In this document: positions 8,902 through 16,654 of the stretch, piece after piece | Position numbering within the stretch: the first letter of the stretch is position 1 | Layout: each line of letters begins with the position of its first letter | From: an uncultured Gammaproteobacteria bacterium | GTDB lineage: Bacteria; Pseudomonadota; Gammaproteobacteria; Magnimaribacterales; Magnimaribacteraceae | NCBI GenBank assembly: GCA_913042105.1 | Contig: CAJWIK010000005.1 | Span: 1-32,688, forward strand | Reading direction: 5' to 3' | Length of the DNA stretch: 32,688 nt | Position numbers and translations under genes: made by a program | Notes under the pieces: model-generated | Told to the model about the DNA's origin: nothing | Databases searched by the model: none | The model's input: only the letters and a program-made list of their open reading frames with translations

Positions 8902-9807
8902 ATGTCGTTTAAATTAGGATCTATAAATAATCGAGCGGTACTATTATCAGAAGATGAGTATTTTGATTTAGAGACCATTTCTAAACATAAATTAAGTAAC
9001 AAAACTTCAGATGCTTTATTAAATATCGATCTACTTAATCACTTAAATGAGAACCTAAATGACCTAGAAGCTACTGGAAATCTTGAAGGAGTAGTATTCG
9101 ATTCTCCTGTATCTGAGCCAAAAAATTGTTATGCAGTTGGTCTGAATTACAGAAATCATGCTGAAGAGGCTGGTATGCAGATTCCCGAAGTCCCGATGAT
9201 TTTCACTAAGCATACGTCATGTCTAGTAGGCGCTAATACAGACATTGAAATGAGAAGTAATTATGTAGACTACGAAGCAGAATTAGTAGTTGTTATAGGT
9301 AAAAAAGGAAAAGATATATCTAAACAAGATGCATGGAATTACGTAGTAGGTGTGTGTGTCGGTCAAGATATCTCGGATAGGCCAACTCAATTTGCAGCAA
9401 CTCCAGCTCAGTTTAATCTAGGCAAATCATTTGATACCTTTGGGCCAATAGGTCCGTATTTGGTTTCTCCCGAGATGGTAAATGCTAAAGATGGTTTATC
9501 AATTGAGTGTCGCGTAAACGACGAAGTAAGACAAAGTGATAATACGAATGATTTAATCTTCAATGTCCAAGATATCATTGCTTATTTATCAGAAATAGTA
9601 ACTTTGAATGTAGGTGATATTATTTTTACTGGCACACCTGGTGGCGTTGGAGTGATGGAAGGAAAATTTCTAAAAGATGGTGATATCTTAAGTACCACTA
9701 TTGAAGGCCTCGGAACTATGACTAATAAATGTGTAAGAGTTAAAGATCATTCTAGGGCAGATTTCATTCCTGAAATGTTTAAACCTTTATTTGATAAAAA
9801 AGACTAG
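8902..9807 (+). CDS. Fumarylacetoacetate hydrolase (FAH) family protein
   Basis: The track starts at TTG 8890, but GGAGAG at 8892-8897 is a good ribosome-binding site for ATG 8902, giving 301 residues. The FAH fold includes hydrolases, decarboxylases and isomerases acting on 2-oxo or dienoic acids from aromatic ring cleavage. Family motifs are present: VGLNYRNHAEEAG, the metal ligands Glu-x-Glu in DYEAELVVVIG, Asp in GQDISDR, and the C-terminal TGTPGGVG. This closely resembles 2-hydroxyhepta-2,4-diene-1,7-dioate isomerase or acylpyruvase-type proteins. It leads a four-gene operon with a GST, an extradiol dioxygenase and an SDR, and probably acts after ring opening. Confidence 0.92.
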   Translation: MSFKLGSINNRAVLLSEDEYFDLETISKHKLSNKTSDALLNIDLLNHLNENLNDLEATGNLEGVVFDSPVSEPKNCYAVGLNYRNHAEEAGMQIPEVPMIFTKHTSCLVGANTDIEMRSNYVDYEAELVVVIGKKGKDISKQDAWNYVVGVCVGQDISDRPTQFAATPAQFNLGKSFDTFGPIGPYLVSPEMVNAKDGLSIECRVNDEVRQSDNTNDLIFNVQDIIAYLSEIVTLNVGDIIFTGTPGGVGVMEGKFLKDGDILSTTIEGLGTMTNKCVRVKDHSRADFIPEMFKPLFDKKD

Positions 9808-9809
9808 AG

Positions 9810-10610
9810 ATGACTAATTTAACCCTTTACCACAATGGTCCATCTACCTGTTCGCAAAAAGTTAGATTAATTCTTGAACTAAAGAAATTAGACTATGAAT
9901 CAAAATCTATAGATCTAATGTCAGGAGAACAACATGACCCTGAATACGTTAAATTAAATCCTAATCATGTGGTTCCTACTGTAGTTGTTAACGATATGGC
10001 ATTAATTGAATCGTCTTTAATCAATGAATATCTTGAAGATACTTTTCCAGAAATAAAAGCTAGACCTAGAGATCCTTCATCTATACATAAAATGCGATTG
10101 TGGATTAAATATATTGATTCTTATCATCCCCAATGTGGATCTATTACTTATGGTATTGGTGTAAGAAATATAATTTTACAGAAAACAAAAGAAGAAATTG
10201 ATCAGGATGTTGCAAATATTCCTGATGTGGTTAAAAGAAAAAATAGAATTGATCTCTTGGAAAAAGGTCTTCAGGCACCTATTGTCATTGAAGGTATTAA
10301 ACAATCTAAAATTTTCTTAGATAAATTAGAAAATGAACTTGGAGAGAGTGAGTGGTTATACGGAGACAGTTTTGGCTTAGCAGATGCTGCCACAATCCCT
10401 TACATTATCCGAATGGATCAATTAGCTTTATCTTCTTTATTCAATGAAAGCACAAGGTCTAATATTTATTCTTGGTATAACAAAATACAAAAAATGGATA
10501 TTTTTCAAAAAGCAGTAACTGAATACATACCACAACCTTTAGTGGCAGTTCTAAATAAGTTTGGTGAAGATCAAAAAGATCAAGTTATAACAATTATGGA
10601 GAATGATTAA
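9810..10610 (+). CDS. Glutathione S-transferase, LigF (beta-etherase)-like
   Basis: This 266-residue GST has an N-terminal thioredoxin-like domain (LYHNGPSTCSQKVR, NPNHVVPTVV with cis-Pro, and an ESSLINEYLEDTFPE glutathione-binding segment) and an all-helical C-terminal domain. The C-terminal half (MRLWIKYIDSYH, an insertion of about 50 residues, then WLYGDSFGLADAATIPY) aligns well from memory with Sphingobium LigF, which cleaves beta-aryl ether bonds with glutathione. The SxCSxK motif also resembles tetrachlorohydroquinone dehalogenase PcpC. Ether or thioether cleavage, ring-product isomerisation or dehalogenation are the main options. It lies 2 bases after the FAH gene and overlaps the dioxygenase gene by one base. 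Confidence 0.9.
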   Translation: MTNLTLYHNGPSTCSQKVRLILELKKLDYESKSIDLMSGEQHDPEYVKLNPNHVVPTVVVNDMALIESSLINEYLEDTFPEIKARPRDPSSIHKMRLWIKYIDSYHPQCGSITYGIGVRNIILQKTKEEIDQDVANIPDVVKRKNRIDLLEKGLQAPIVIEGIKQSKIFLDKLENELGESEWLYGDSFGLADAATIPYIIRMDQLALSSLFNESTRSNIYSWYNKIQKMDIFQKAVTEYIPQPLVAVLNKFGEDQKDQVITIMEND

Positions 10611-11620
10611 TGGCAATTATAAAAGCAACGAATGTGGCCTACCCGACCCTTCAATGTCCCGATTTAGACATACAAGAACAATTTCTGATACATTTTGGCA
10701 TGCATACTGTTTCTAAGACTGATGATACTTTGATCATGCGAGGGGATGGGCCTCAACAGTTCATAGAAATATGTAAAAAAGGTGAAAAGAAATTCATCTC
10801 TACGACATTTAATGCTGGATCAATGGGTGACCTTGAAAGACTCAGTCAAACAAATTCATTTAGCAGTATCGAAGAATTAACTACTCCTGGAGGTGGATAT
10901 GTTACTAAAGCTCAAGATCCTGATGGAATTGGAGTTGAAGTAGTTTTTGGTATTAAAGATAGAGAGATTGATAAATTACCTGAGCCCTTCCCTACCAATG
11001 AAGGTGGACAGATAAATAGAGTCAACCAATTAAAAAGATTTAATAAAGGCGATACACCAAGGATTATTAGATTTGGCCATTATGGAATCAACTCTCTTGA
11101 TATTGAAAAATCTTTGGAGTGGTATAACGAGCATTTAGGAATTATAGCTACTGATATTTTACAACCGCCCTCTCCTCCTGGAGAAGCGCCACTGACTGCA
11201 GGTATCTTTGCTAGATTAGATAAAGGATCTACTCCAACAGATCATCATTCAATTTTTTGGCTTAATGCTCATTTAGTGTCTGAAAGTATTCCGGGTTTAA
11301 ATCATGTCTCTTTTGAGATGTTAAATATCGATGATGTTTTTATGGGTCATGAGCTATTGAAAAGAAAAGCGAAAGAATACGACTATGAGTTAGAATGGGG
11401 TGTGGGTCGTCATTATCAAGGTAGCCAAATTTTTGATTATTGGAGAAGTCCTTTTAAACAAGTACACGAACATCAAACTGATGGAGATTACTTAGATAAT
11501 ACTATCCCACCACAAATAGTTAATCCCATGTCTGACGGAGATCCTGACTATCCTGAGTTTGGTCCTTCTCAATGGGGTGCTGCTATATCAGAAACATTTG
11601 GAAATAAAGAAGGTACATAA
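10610..11620 (+). CDS. Two-domain extradiol ring-cleavage dioxygenase (VOC, type I)
   Basis: This 336-residue protein has two vicinal-oxygen-chelate repeats; the N-terminal one (about 1-120) is degenerate and the C-terminal one (about 150-295) carries the active site. Fe(II) ligands would be His157 (FGHYGIN), His232 (GLNHVSFE) and Glu287 (VHEHQ). His268 (GVGRHYQ) and Tyr277 (FDYW) have the same 9- and 10-residue spacings as the second-sphere His241, Tyr250 and ligand Glu260 of BphC (numbers from memory), which argues for genuine catechol-type meta-cleavage rather than a glyoxalase. Its position between a GST and an SDR, behind an FAH gene, fits aromatic catabolism. The exact diol is unknown. 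Confidence 0.9.
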   Translation: MAIIKATNVAYPTLQCPDLDIQEQFLIHFGMHTVSKTDDTLIMRGDGPQQFIEICKKGEKKFISTTFNAGSMGDLERLSQTNSFSSIEELTTPGGGYVTKAQDPDGIGVEVVFGIKDREIDKLPEPFPTNEGGQINRVNQLKRFNKGDTPRIIRFGHYGINSLDIEKSLEWYNEHLGIIATDILQPPSPPGEAPLTAGIFARLDKGSTPTDHHSIFWLNAHLVSESIPGLNHVSFEMLNIDDVFMGHELLKRKAKEYDYELEWGVGRHYQGSQIFDYWRSPFKQVHEHQTDGDYLDNTIPPQIVNPMSDGDPDYPEFGPSQWGAAISETFGNKEGT

Positions 11621-11622
11621 AA

Positions 11623-12393
11623 ATGAATATAAGCGAAAAACCTGTAGCAATAGTCACCGGAGGAAGTAGAGGAGTAGGAGCAGCCACAGCTAAACTTTTG
11701 GCCTCCAAGGGCTGGAATGTAACCATTACCTGTACTAGTTCGATTGAAGATGCAAATGTTGTAGTTCAAGAATGTGAGGGTTTAGGTGTAGAAGCACTAG
11801 CGATATCAGCTGATGTTGGAGATAACGAAGCCTGTGTAAAGACTGCAAATGAAACAATTGCTAAGTGGGGAAGAATCGATGCACTTGTAAACAATGCCGG
11901 TACGACTAAATTTGTTTTTAATCATGGTGATTTAGATGGGCTTGATGCTGAAGATTTTTTACATATATATAAAATAAATGTTGTTGGACCTTTTCAGATG
12001 GTGAGAGCTTGCAGGGCATCATTAGAGAAGAGCAATAATCCTAGTGTTGTGAATATATCGTCTATAGCAGGAATAAAGGGTATCGGAAGCAGCTTAGCTT
12101 ATGGCTGTTCTAAAGGAGCATTGAATACCATGACTATGTCTATGGCTAGAAATTTAGGGCCGATTAGAGTTAATGCCATATGTCCTGGTTTTATACAGGG
12201 TGAGTGGTTGAAGAACGGAATGGGTGATGATCTTTATAATGCAGCCCTCAAAAACTTAACTCAAAATACTCCTTTGAATCTTACCGTTACTCCCGATCAA
12301 GTTGCTGAAGGCATATATAGTTTTATTGGAATAAATAAAGTAGTAACCGGTGAAACAATGCTCATGGATGGTGGTCATCACCTAATCATATAA
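11623..12393 (+). CDS. SDR family oxidoreductase
   Basis: This 256-residue classical SDR has TGGSRGVG (about 12-19), NNAGT (about 90-94), Ser147, Tyr160 and Lys164 in YGCSKGAL, and a terminal TGETMLMDGG. The basic and polar residues after beta-2 (TCTSS) suggest NADP preference. It is the last gene of the FAH/GST/dioxygenase operon, 2 bases after the dioxygenase stop. By analogy with LigD-type C-alpha dehydrogenases, which work with LigF-type GSTs, it could oxidise a benzylic alcohol before ether cleavage. That is inference from context only. Confidence 0.92.
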   Translation: MNISEKPVAIVTGGSRGVGAATAKLLASKGWNVTITCTSSIEDANVVVQECEGLGVEALAISADVGDNEACVKTANETIAKWGRIDALVNNAGTTKFVFNHGDLDGLDAEDFLHIYKINVVGPFQMVRACRASLEKSNNPSVVNISSIAGIKGIGSSLAYGCSKGALNTMTMSMARNLGPIRVNAICPGFIQGEWLKNGMGDDLYNAALKNLTQNTPLNLTVTPDQVAEGIYSFIGINKVVTGETMLMDGGHHLII

Positions 12394-12473
12394 GTTTCTT
12401 CATGAGGGAATCTTTTTCCGCAAGCTTCAACAAAATCTCTAAGAATAATTAGATAAAAAATGGTAATAAACAT
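12378..12473 (-). CDS. Possible 31-residue small protein with strong RBS
   Basis: This minus-strand ORF starts at ATG 12473 and was found by hand. It is preceded by a perfect AAGGAGG (complement of 12480-12486) at a 6-base spacing, stronger than any other ribosome-binding site I noticed in the window. The peptide begins with a hydrophobic stretch (MFITIFYLIIL) and ends in a charged tail. It lies downstream of the TonB-receptor gene on the same strand, and its end overlaps the last codons of the convergent SDR by 16 bases. No family is recognised. A chance ORF is possible because the region is AT-rich and the peptide is short. Confidence 0.3.
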   Translation of the reverse strand: MFITIFYLIILRDFVEACGKRFPHEETYMIR

Positions 12474-12474
12474 G

Positions 12475-12537
12475 AATGCCCTCCTTGGCAGGTACCTGGG
12501 GATTAGTACAGCCTAAAAGGGCATTTTGCTCCTCCTT
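12475..12537. promoter_or_regulatory. Inverted repeat with two AAGGAGG sites (terminator or translational switch)
   Basis: AATGCCCT (12475-12482) pairs with AGGGCATT (12518-12525). A weaker inner stem is possible through GGC/GCC and GTAC/GTAC around CTGGGGATTA. On the plus strand CCTCCTT occurs at 12480-12486 and 12531-12537. On the minus strand these are two perfect Shine-Dalgarno sequences, the first serving ATG-CCC-TTT-TAG (12524-12513). The element lies between convergent genes, so it may simply be a bidirectional terminator. However, neither side has a strong uninterrupted T-tract next to the stem. Confidence 0.5.
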
Positions 12538-12547
12538 GAGAAGTCCT

Positions 12548-14944
12548 TTAGAAGTTAGCTCTGAAGCTTACTCCAATTTCTTTTCCCGGCTCCCACATCA
12601 TGAAGTGTGATCCTGTTACTAACGGCAAATCAATACTTTGAGTACCCACTTGTTCATCAGTGATATTCCTGCCAAACAAGGCAAGTTCTAGACCATTGGC
12701 CATGGTAAGTGCAATTCTAGCTCCTATTTTTGTTGCAGAGTCATGCAATCCAAGAGGATCATTGTCACCATTAGAATAAAATTCATCTACATGGTTAGCA
12801 TTTATTGAAATAACCATTTGCCTGTTATTACTAAATGTTTGGAAATAGTCCATATACATAGAGGCTGATAATTCAGGTGCATAGTTTCCTGTTTGACCAG
12901 ATAAATCTTGAGAGCAGGCTCTGCTTCCTGTTGCAAGTCTATTGTCGACTTCTTGATCGGCTGTACATGCTGCTCCAACAAAAGATTTATAAGCAAAATC
13001 CAATGAAGTTATTGACCCACCTAAGACTAAATTATCTGTTGGTGCCCAAGTCAAATCTATTTCAATCCCATCTATTTCAGCTTGTGCTGCATTTGAAACT
13101 ACAAATGCTGAGCCATTGAATGCTGATACTTGTAGATCTTCATAGTCTGTTGTGAAGTATGCAATATTAGCTCTCAAAGACTTTTCAGGTATTTCTATCT
13201 TTGCTCCCACTTCGATTGTTGTAGCTTCTTCAGGATCAAATTGAAATGCGGCTGCAGGTGTAGATGGATTAATTTTTGCAGCATTCTCCGAACCATCAAA
13301 TCCTCCTGCCTTGTATCCGTCAGCTGCACTAAAATACAATCTGGTTGTATCGGTAGCTTCGTATAAAAATTTTATAGATGGTGTTGTATGGCTTTCTGAT
13401 CTTTCTTGTAGAGGAAAGTTGTAAGGAGATCTGTCTAATAATACTTTTATTACACCTAAGACTGGTGGAGCCATTGTAGGCTTATCAATACCAACTCCTC
13501 CTGTAGCAGAAGAACTAAATACTTGTGATCCTTTTACTTCCTTTTCATCCTCAGAGACTCGAACACCTGCTTTCATGGTTAATTTTTCATTCAAATACCA
13601 TGTGCCTTCAGCAAATGCAGATAAAGTTGTTGAGTTTTGGTCAAATAAGGTATGAGTTGCAGCTGTCTTTGCAGAAAATGCGCCTCTGGTTTGAAAGGCA
13701 AACAAATCTGGTGCTGGGAAAGTTTGACCAAATAATCCTCCGAAGTCTGTAGCAAAAGTACCATTATTCTGAGAAAAGTAATCAATATCATCGTAATAGA
13801 GCCCTGCAACATATTCAAATGTGTCGCTTGATGGTGAAGTTATTACAAATTCTTGAGTGACTGCAGAGAAATCATGAAAACTATCTGTTGAAAGAAAATC
13901 CATTGGTCCAAAATCAGCATCAAGACCCCAAGTATAGTCATAAGAAGAATATGAAGTGGTAGATTTAAACTCATGGTCCCCCCAAGAGGACGTAATATTT
14001 AAAATAGCATTATCAGTGTCTGTTGATCCTCCTGTGGGATTGACACCTTGGCCATTATTAACATAAGAAACACCTGGTTTTCCAGTCACTATATTTGGGA
14101 AATGTTTATTAGTGATACTAACTGCTAAAAATGCTCCTGTGTAACCATTCTGTGCCAGCACTGGCAGAGGTCTTGAAGTACGATAAACAGATATTCCACT
14201 TTCTTGTCCGCTCTTATCACTGGAAGACGATGTTAATTTTAAATTAACTTCTGTATTGTCTAGTTCCCAAAGGAATGTTGCTCTGACCGAAGTGGCTTCT
14301 GTTGAAGGTTCATCTGTATTTAAAAGTTGGTTTTCGATCCATCCATCTGATTCTTCGTAAGATGCAGCTAGTCTCATTGCAAACGAATCACTCATTGAAA
14401 TATTAGTTGCGCCTTGAAATTTTGTTGTATTCCATTCAGGTACGAATTCAACAGACATATTACTATCAGCCTCACCGCCTATTTGAGGAGATTTGCTTAT
14501 AACATTTATAACTCCACCAATTGTGTTTTTGCCAAAAAGTACTCCTTGAGTGCCTTTCAGCACTTCAATTCTCTCAATGTCCAATAGAGGTGCAAGGTAT
14601 TGCTGACCTTTCGATATAGGCATTCCATCAATAAATTGAGTTACAGACTGGGAAAAGCCTTTATTAGCTCCAGATCCCACGCCTCTCATATATATATTCC
14701 ATTCACCTGCTCCCTTAGTTACATGTAAACCTGGTACATGATTAGCAAGACTCTCAAACGAAGTTATACCTAGATCTGATATTCTATCTCCTGAAAGTAC
14801 CTGGATAGAAATAGGAACTTCAGCCAAACCTTCAGCTTTCTTTTGAGCAGTTACCACTATCTCATCTAGCCTAGAATCGCCATTTACATTAAATGATAAG
14901 GCAATTAGAAAAGATAAAAATGTAAAAAATTTTATTGAATTCAT
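12548..14944 (-). CDS. TonB-dependent outer-membrane receptor
   Basis: This 798-residue receptor imports a ligand across the outer membrane using TonB energy. It has a signal peptide (about 1-22, hydrophobic FFTFLSFLIALSF), a TonB box DEIVVTA (about 27-33), and a plug domain (about 40-155) with ISIQVLSGDRI, MRGVGSG, FIDGMPI, IEVLKGTQGVLFGKN and GGVINVISK. A long beta-barrel ends in VSFRANF with the C-terminal Phe expected for BAM insertion. The plug resembles receptors often found beside catabolic operons rather than classical siderophore receptors. It is transcribed divergently from tetR, with a tandem operator between them. RBS GGGGAA precedes ATG 14944 by 7 bases. Likely ligand: the aromatic degraded by the flanking enzymes (inference). 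Confidence 0.95.
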   Translation of the reverse strand: MNSIKFFTFLSFLIALSFNVNGDSRLDEIVVTAQKKAEGLAEVPISIQVLSGDRISDLGITSFESLANHVPGLHVTKGAGEWNIYMRGVGSGANKGFSQSVTQFIDGMPISKGQQYLAPLLDIERIEVLKGTQGVLFGKNTIGGVINVISKSPQIGGEADSNMSVEFVPEWNTTKFQGATNISMSDSFAMRLAASYEESDGWIENQLLNTDEPSTEATSVRATFLWELDNTEVNLKLTSSSSDKSGQESGISVYRTSRPLPVLAQNGYTGAFLAVSITNKHFPNIVTGKPGVSYVNNGQGVNPTGGSTDTDNAILNITSSWGDHEFKSTTSYSSYDYTWGLDADFGPMDFLSTDSFHDFSAVTQEFVITSPSSDTFEYVAGLYYDDIDYFSQNNGTFATDFGGLFGQTFPAPDLFAFQTRGAFSAKTAATHTLFDQNSTTLSAFAEGTWYLNEKLTMKAGVRVSEDEKEVKGSQVFSSSATGGVGIDKPTMAPPVLGVIKVLLDRSPYNFPLQERSESHTTPSIKFLYEATDTTRLYFSAADGYKAGGFDGSENAAKINPSTPAAAFQFDPEEATTIEVGAKIEIPEKSLRANIAYFTTDYEDLQVSAFNGSAFVVSNAAQAEIDGIEIDLTWAPTDNLVLGGSITSLDFAYKSFVGAACTADQEVDNRLATGSRACSQDLSGQTGNYAPELSASMYMDYFQTFSNNRQMVISINANHVDEFYSNGDNDPLGLHDSATKIGARIALTMANGLELALFGRNITDEQVGTQSIDLPLVTGSHFMMWEPGKEIGVSFRANF

Positions 14945-14967
14945 TGAAATTTCCCCAAAATGTTATT

Positions 14968-14991
14968 CTAGTAAACACTAATTTTTACTAG
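14968..14991. repeat. Perfect inverted repeat in the TonB-receptor 5' leader
   Basis: CTAGTAAA and TTTACTAG are 8-base arms separated by 8 bases, in the leader between the predicted promoter and the receptor start. It could form an mRNA hairpin just before the RBS or be an operator for a second regulator. It does not match the TGACAT motif. Confidence 0.55.
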
Positions 14992-14997
14992 TTTTTA

Positions 14998-15028
14998 ATA
15001 GTATGTACGTGTGATGACATTATGTCAA
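14998..15028 (-). promoter_or_regulatory. Predicted promoter of the TonB-receptor gene
   Basis: Read on the minus strand, a consensus TTGACA (15028-15023) is followed by TACTAT (15003-14998) after 19 bases, which is somewhat long. The -35 box lies inside the tandem TetR-type operator, so repressor binding would block it. The call was made by eye. Confidence 0.45.
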
Positions 15029-15041
15029 TGACATTTCGTCA
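15015..15041. promoter_or_regulatory. Tandem TetR-type operator between TonB receptor and tetR
   Basis: The first copy is the perfect palindrome TGACAT-T-ATGTCA (15015-15027). The second, TGACAT-T-TCGTCA (15029-15041), has two mismatches, and the centres are 14 bases apart. The perfect form recurs at 8845-8857. Position over the -35 elements of both divergent promoters fits autorepression and co-repression by the adjacent TetR protein. Confidence 0.7.
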
Positions 15042-15057
15042 CTGCTTTTTTTATGAT
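15028..15057 (+). promoter_or_regulatory. Predicted promoter of tetR operon
   Basis: A -35-like ATGACA (15028-15033) within operator copy 2 and a -10-like TATGAT (15052-15057) are separated by 18 bases. The ATGATAC context is shared with the FAH-operon promoter. A 5' leader of roughly 35 bases without a clear Shine-Dalgarno precedes ATG 15098. Confidence 0.5.
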
Positions 15058-15097
15058 ACAGTCTGATTTTTACACCATTTAAAAATCAAAAAAATTT

Positions 15098-15718
15098 ATG
15101 CTTAGTACACACGACAAACTATTAAATGCTGCCTACAGTTTGATTGAAAAGGAAGGTTTTGAGGCAATAACAGCAGCAAAAATAACTACACAAGCTGATT
15201 TAGGATACGGTACGTTTTATAAATATTTCAAATCGACTGAAGATATTTTTAAAGAAGTTTTTAGACAGAAGTTAAAGGCTGTTTCTGAGAAGATCTTTGC
15301 CATTAATCAGAACGAAGACGACAAACTTTATGGTTATTTAAAAGGGCATGCCTTAATTTTTTATTATATCTGTGAAGGGAAATATACTAATTGGATTATG
15401 GAGAGACCTAATTATTTTATTGAAATAATATCTGATGCAGCAAGAGAACATGCCACTAGTGATCTTCGCGAAGCGATAGCAGTGAATCAATTAGATCAAT
15501 CTAGTTTTTTAGAATTTGAAGAAGAAATGTTTGTACTGGATGTATGGTTGATTATTGGCGCTCTAGATCTAATTGAAAAAGGCTCCGAAAGAAATAAAGT
15601 ATGTAGATCTCTTCTTAGATACGTTGCACCTCAGGTCTTATCTTCTTCTCTTACAGAAAGTCTTATAGATAGCATACTCTTGAATGTTGAATCTGATCTG
15701 CATCATCTATTAAATTAA
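15098..15718 (+). CDS. TetR family transcriptional regulator
   Basis: This 206-residue regulator has an N-terminal helix-turn-helix at about residues 5-50 (LLNAAYSLIEKEGFEAITAAKI, then GYGTFYKYFKSTEDIF), which is the TetR signature with the conserved YxYF helix. The all-helical C-terminal domain would bind an inducer. It probably represses its own operon, the divergent TonB receptor and the distant FAH/GST/dioxygenase operon through the TGACAT-N-ATGTCA palindrome. The inducer is presumably the imported aromatic or a metabolite (inference). The start is weakly supported by RBS because the leader is AT-rich, but the ATG precedes the canonical HTH at normal distance. The next ATG directly follows its stop. 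Confidence 0.93.
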   Translation: MLSTHDKLLNAAYSLIEKEGFEAITAAKITTQADLGYGTFYKYFKSTEDIFKEVFRQKLKAVSEKIFAINQNEDDKLYGYLKGHALIFYYICEGKYTNWIMERPNYFIEIISDAAREHATSDLREAIAVNQLDQSSFLEFEEEMFVLDVWLIIGALDLIEKGSERNKVCRSLLRYVAPQVLSSSLTESLIDSILLNVESDLHHLLN

Positions 15719-16654
15719 ATGCCTTCAGGTCTTCAAAACAATCAAGTTGAAGAAACTTCAGATGAATGGGTTCTATATCATAATAATTTCTCCTTATGCT
15801 CTAGGAAAGTTCGGTTTTGCCTTGAAGAGTTAGGCTTGGATTATAGATCTGAGCAAATAGATTTAATTGAGACCGGGAAGTACGAAGTTGCTTCGAAAAA
15901 GTATTTGAAAATTAATCCAAACGCGACCGTACCAGTATTGCTGCATCAAGGAAGGCCAATATATGAATCTCATGAACAGATTTATTACTTACTAAAACAG
16001 TCACTTGATAAAAAAAATATTCTACCCTCTGAACCGAGTGAAAGTTTAGTTATGGATTATTGGATTGAAAAATCATCTCTAGTTGGTAATCCACTAGAAA
16101 ACCAAGATAAATATGCAGGTAATTGTTGTGGGCCTTTAACGTTTCCTTTATTTGTAACAATGATCAAATATGTGAACTTAAAAGAAATACTCAAAGGTCT
16201 TAAATCTCATCCCATGAAGGAAAGAGTAATAATTTTCTTAATTTTTAAAATATTGGGTTTAAAAGTTTTTAGCCGCCCTCTTCCATTTGCGAAATTATTA
16301 CAATCATCCTTTTTAAACTTAAACAAACATCTTTATGACTTAGAGAACCATCTGGAAGACCAAAAGACTCCTTGGATAGTTGGAACAGATCTCTCTTTAG
16401 CAGACATAAGTTGGGCGGCTATTCTTCACCGCCTCCATGAATGTGGATGGGAGAATATATTGTTATCTGATAAACCTAATATCAAGGAATATTATTCTAA
16501 TTTAATTATTAAAGATGCTTTTAAAAGAGCTTTCGATAGTCCTACACATCCTATTCTGCTTAAGGGAGTAGAAGATTTAAAACATGCTCTTAAGAATAAA
16601 TCCCCTATCACTAAGCTTCACAACAAAATAAGGAATAACTTACATGAATCATGA
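15719..16654 (+). CDS. Glutathione S-transferase-like protein
   Basis: This 311-residue GST has an N-terminal extension of about 18 residues before the thioredoxin-like fold. LYHNNFSLCSRKVRFCLEELGLDY (about 19-42) contains an SxCS active-site motif like that of PcpC-type dehalogenating GSTs. NPNATVPVL gives the cis-Pro, and ESHEQIYYLL contacts glutathione. The helical C-terminal domain includes WIVGTDLSLADISWA. A middle segment of about 60 residues (FPLFVTMIKYVNL to KILGLKVFSRPLPF) is unusually hydrophobic and lengthens the protein beyond the usual 200-250 residues. It begins directly after tetR and overlaps the hydroxylase gene by 11 bases. Possible roles are reductive dehalogenation, ether cleavage or isomerisation of a ring-cleavage product. 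Confidence 0.85.
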   Translation: MPSGLQNNQVEETSDEWVLYHNNFSLCSRKVRFCLEELGLDYRSEQIDLIETGKYEVASKKYLKINPNATVPVLLHQGRPIYESHEQIYYLLKQSLDKKNILPSEPSESLVMDYWIEKSSLVGNPLENQDKYAGNCCGPLTFPLFVTMIKYVNLKEILKGLKSHPMKERVIIFLIFKILGLKVFSRPLPFAKLLQSSFLNLNKHLYDLENHLEDQKTPWIVGTDLSLADISWAAILHRLHECGWENILLSDKPNIKEYYSNLIIKDAFKRAFDSPTHPILLKGVEDLKHALKNKSPITKLHNKIRNNLHES

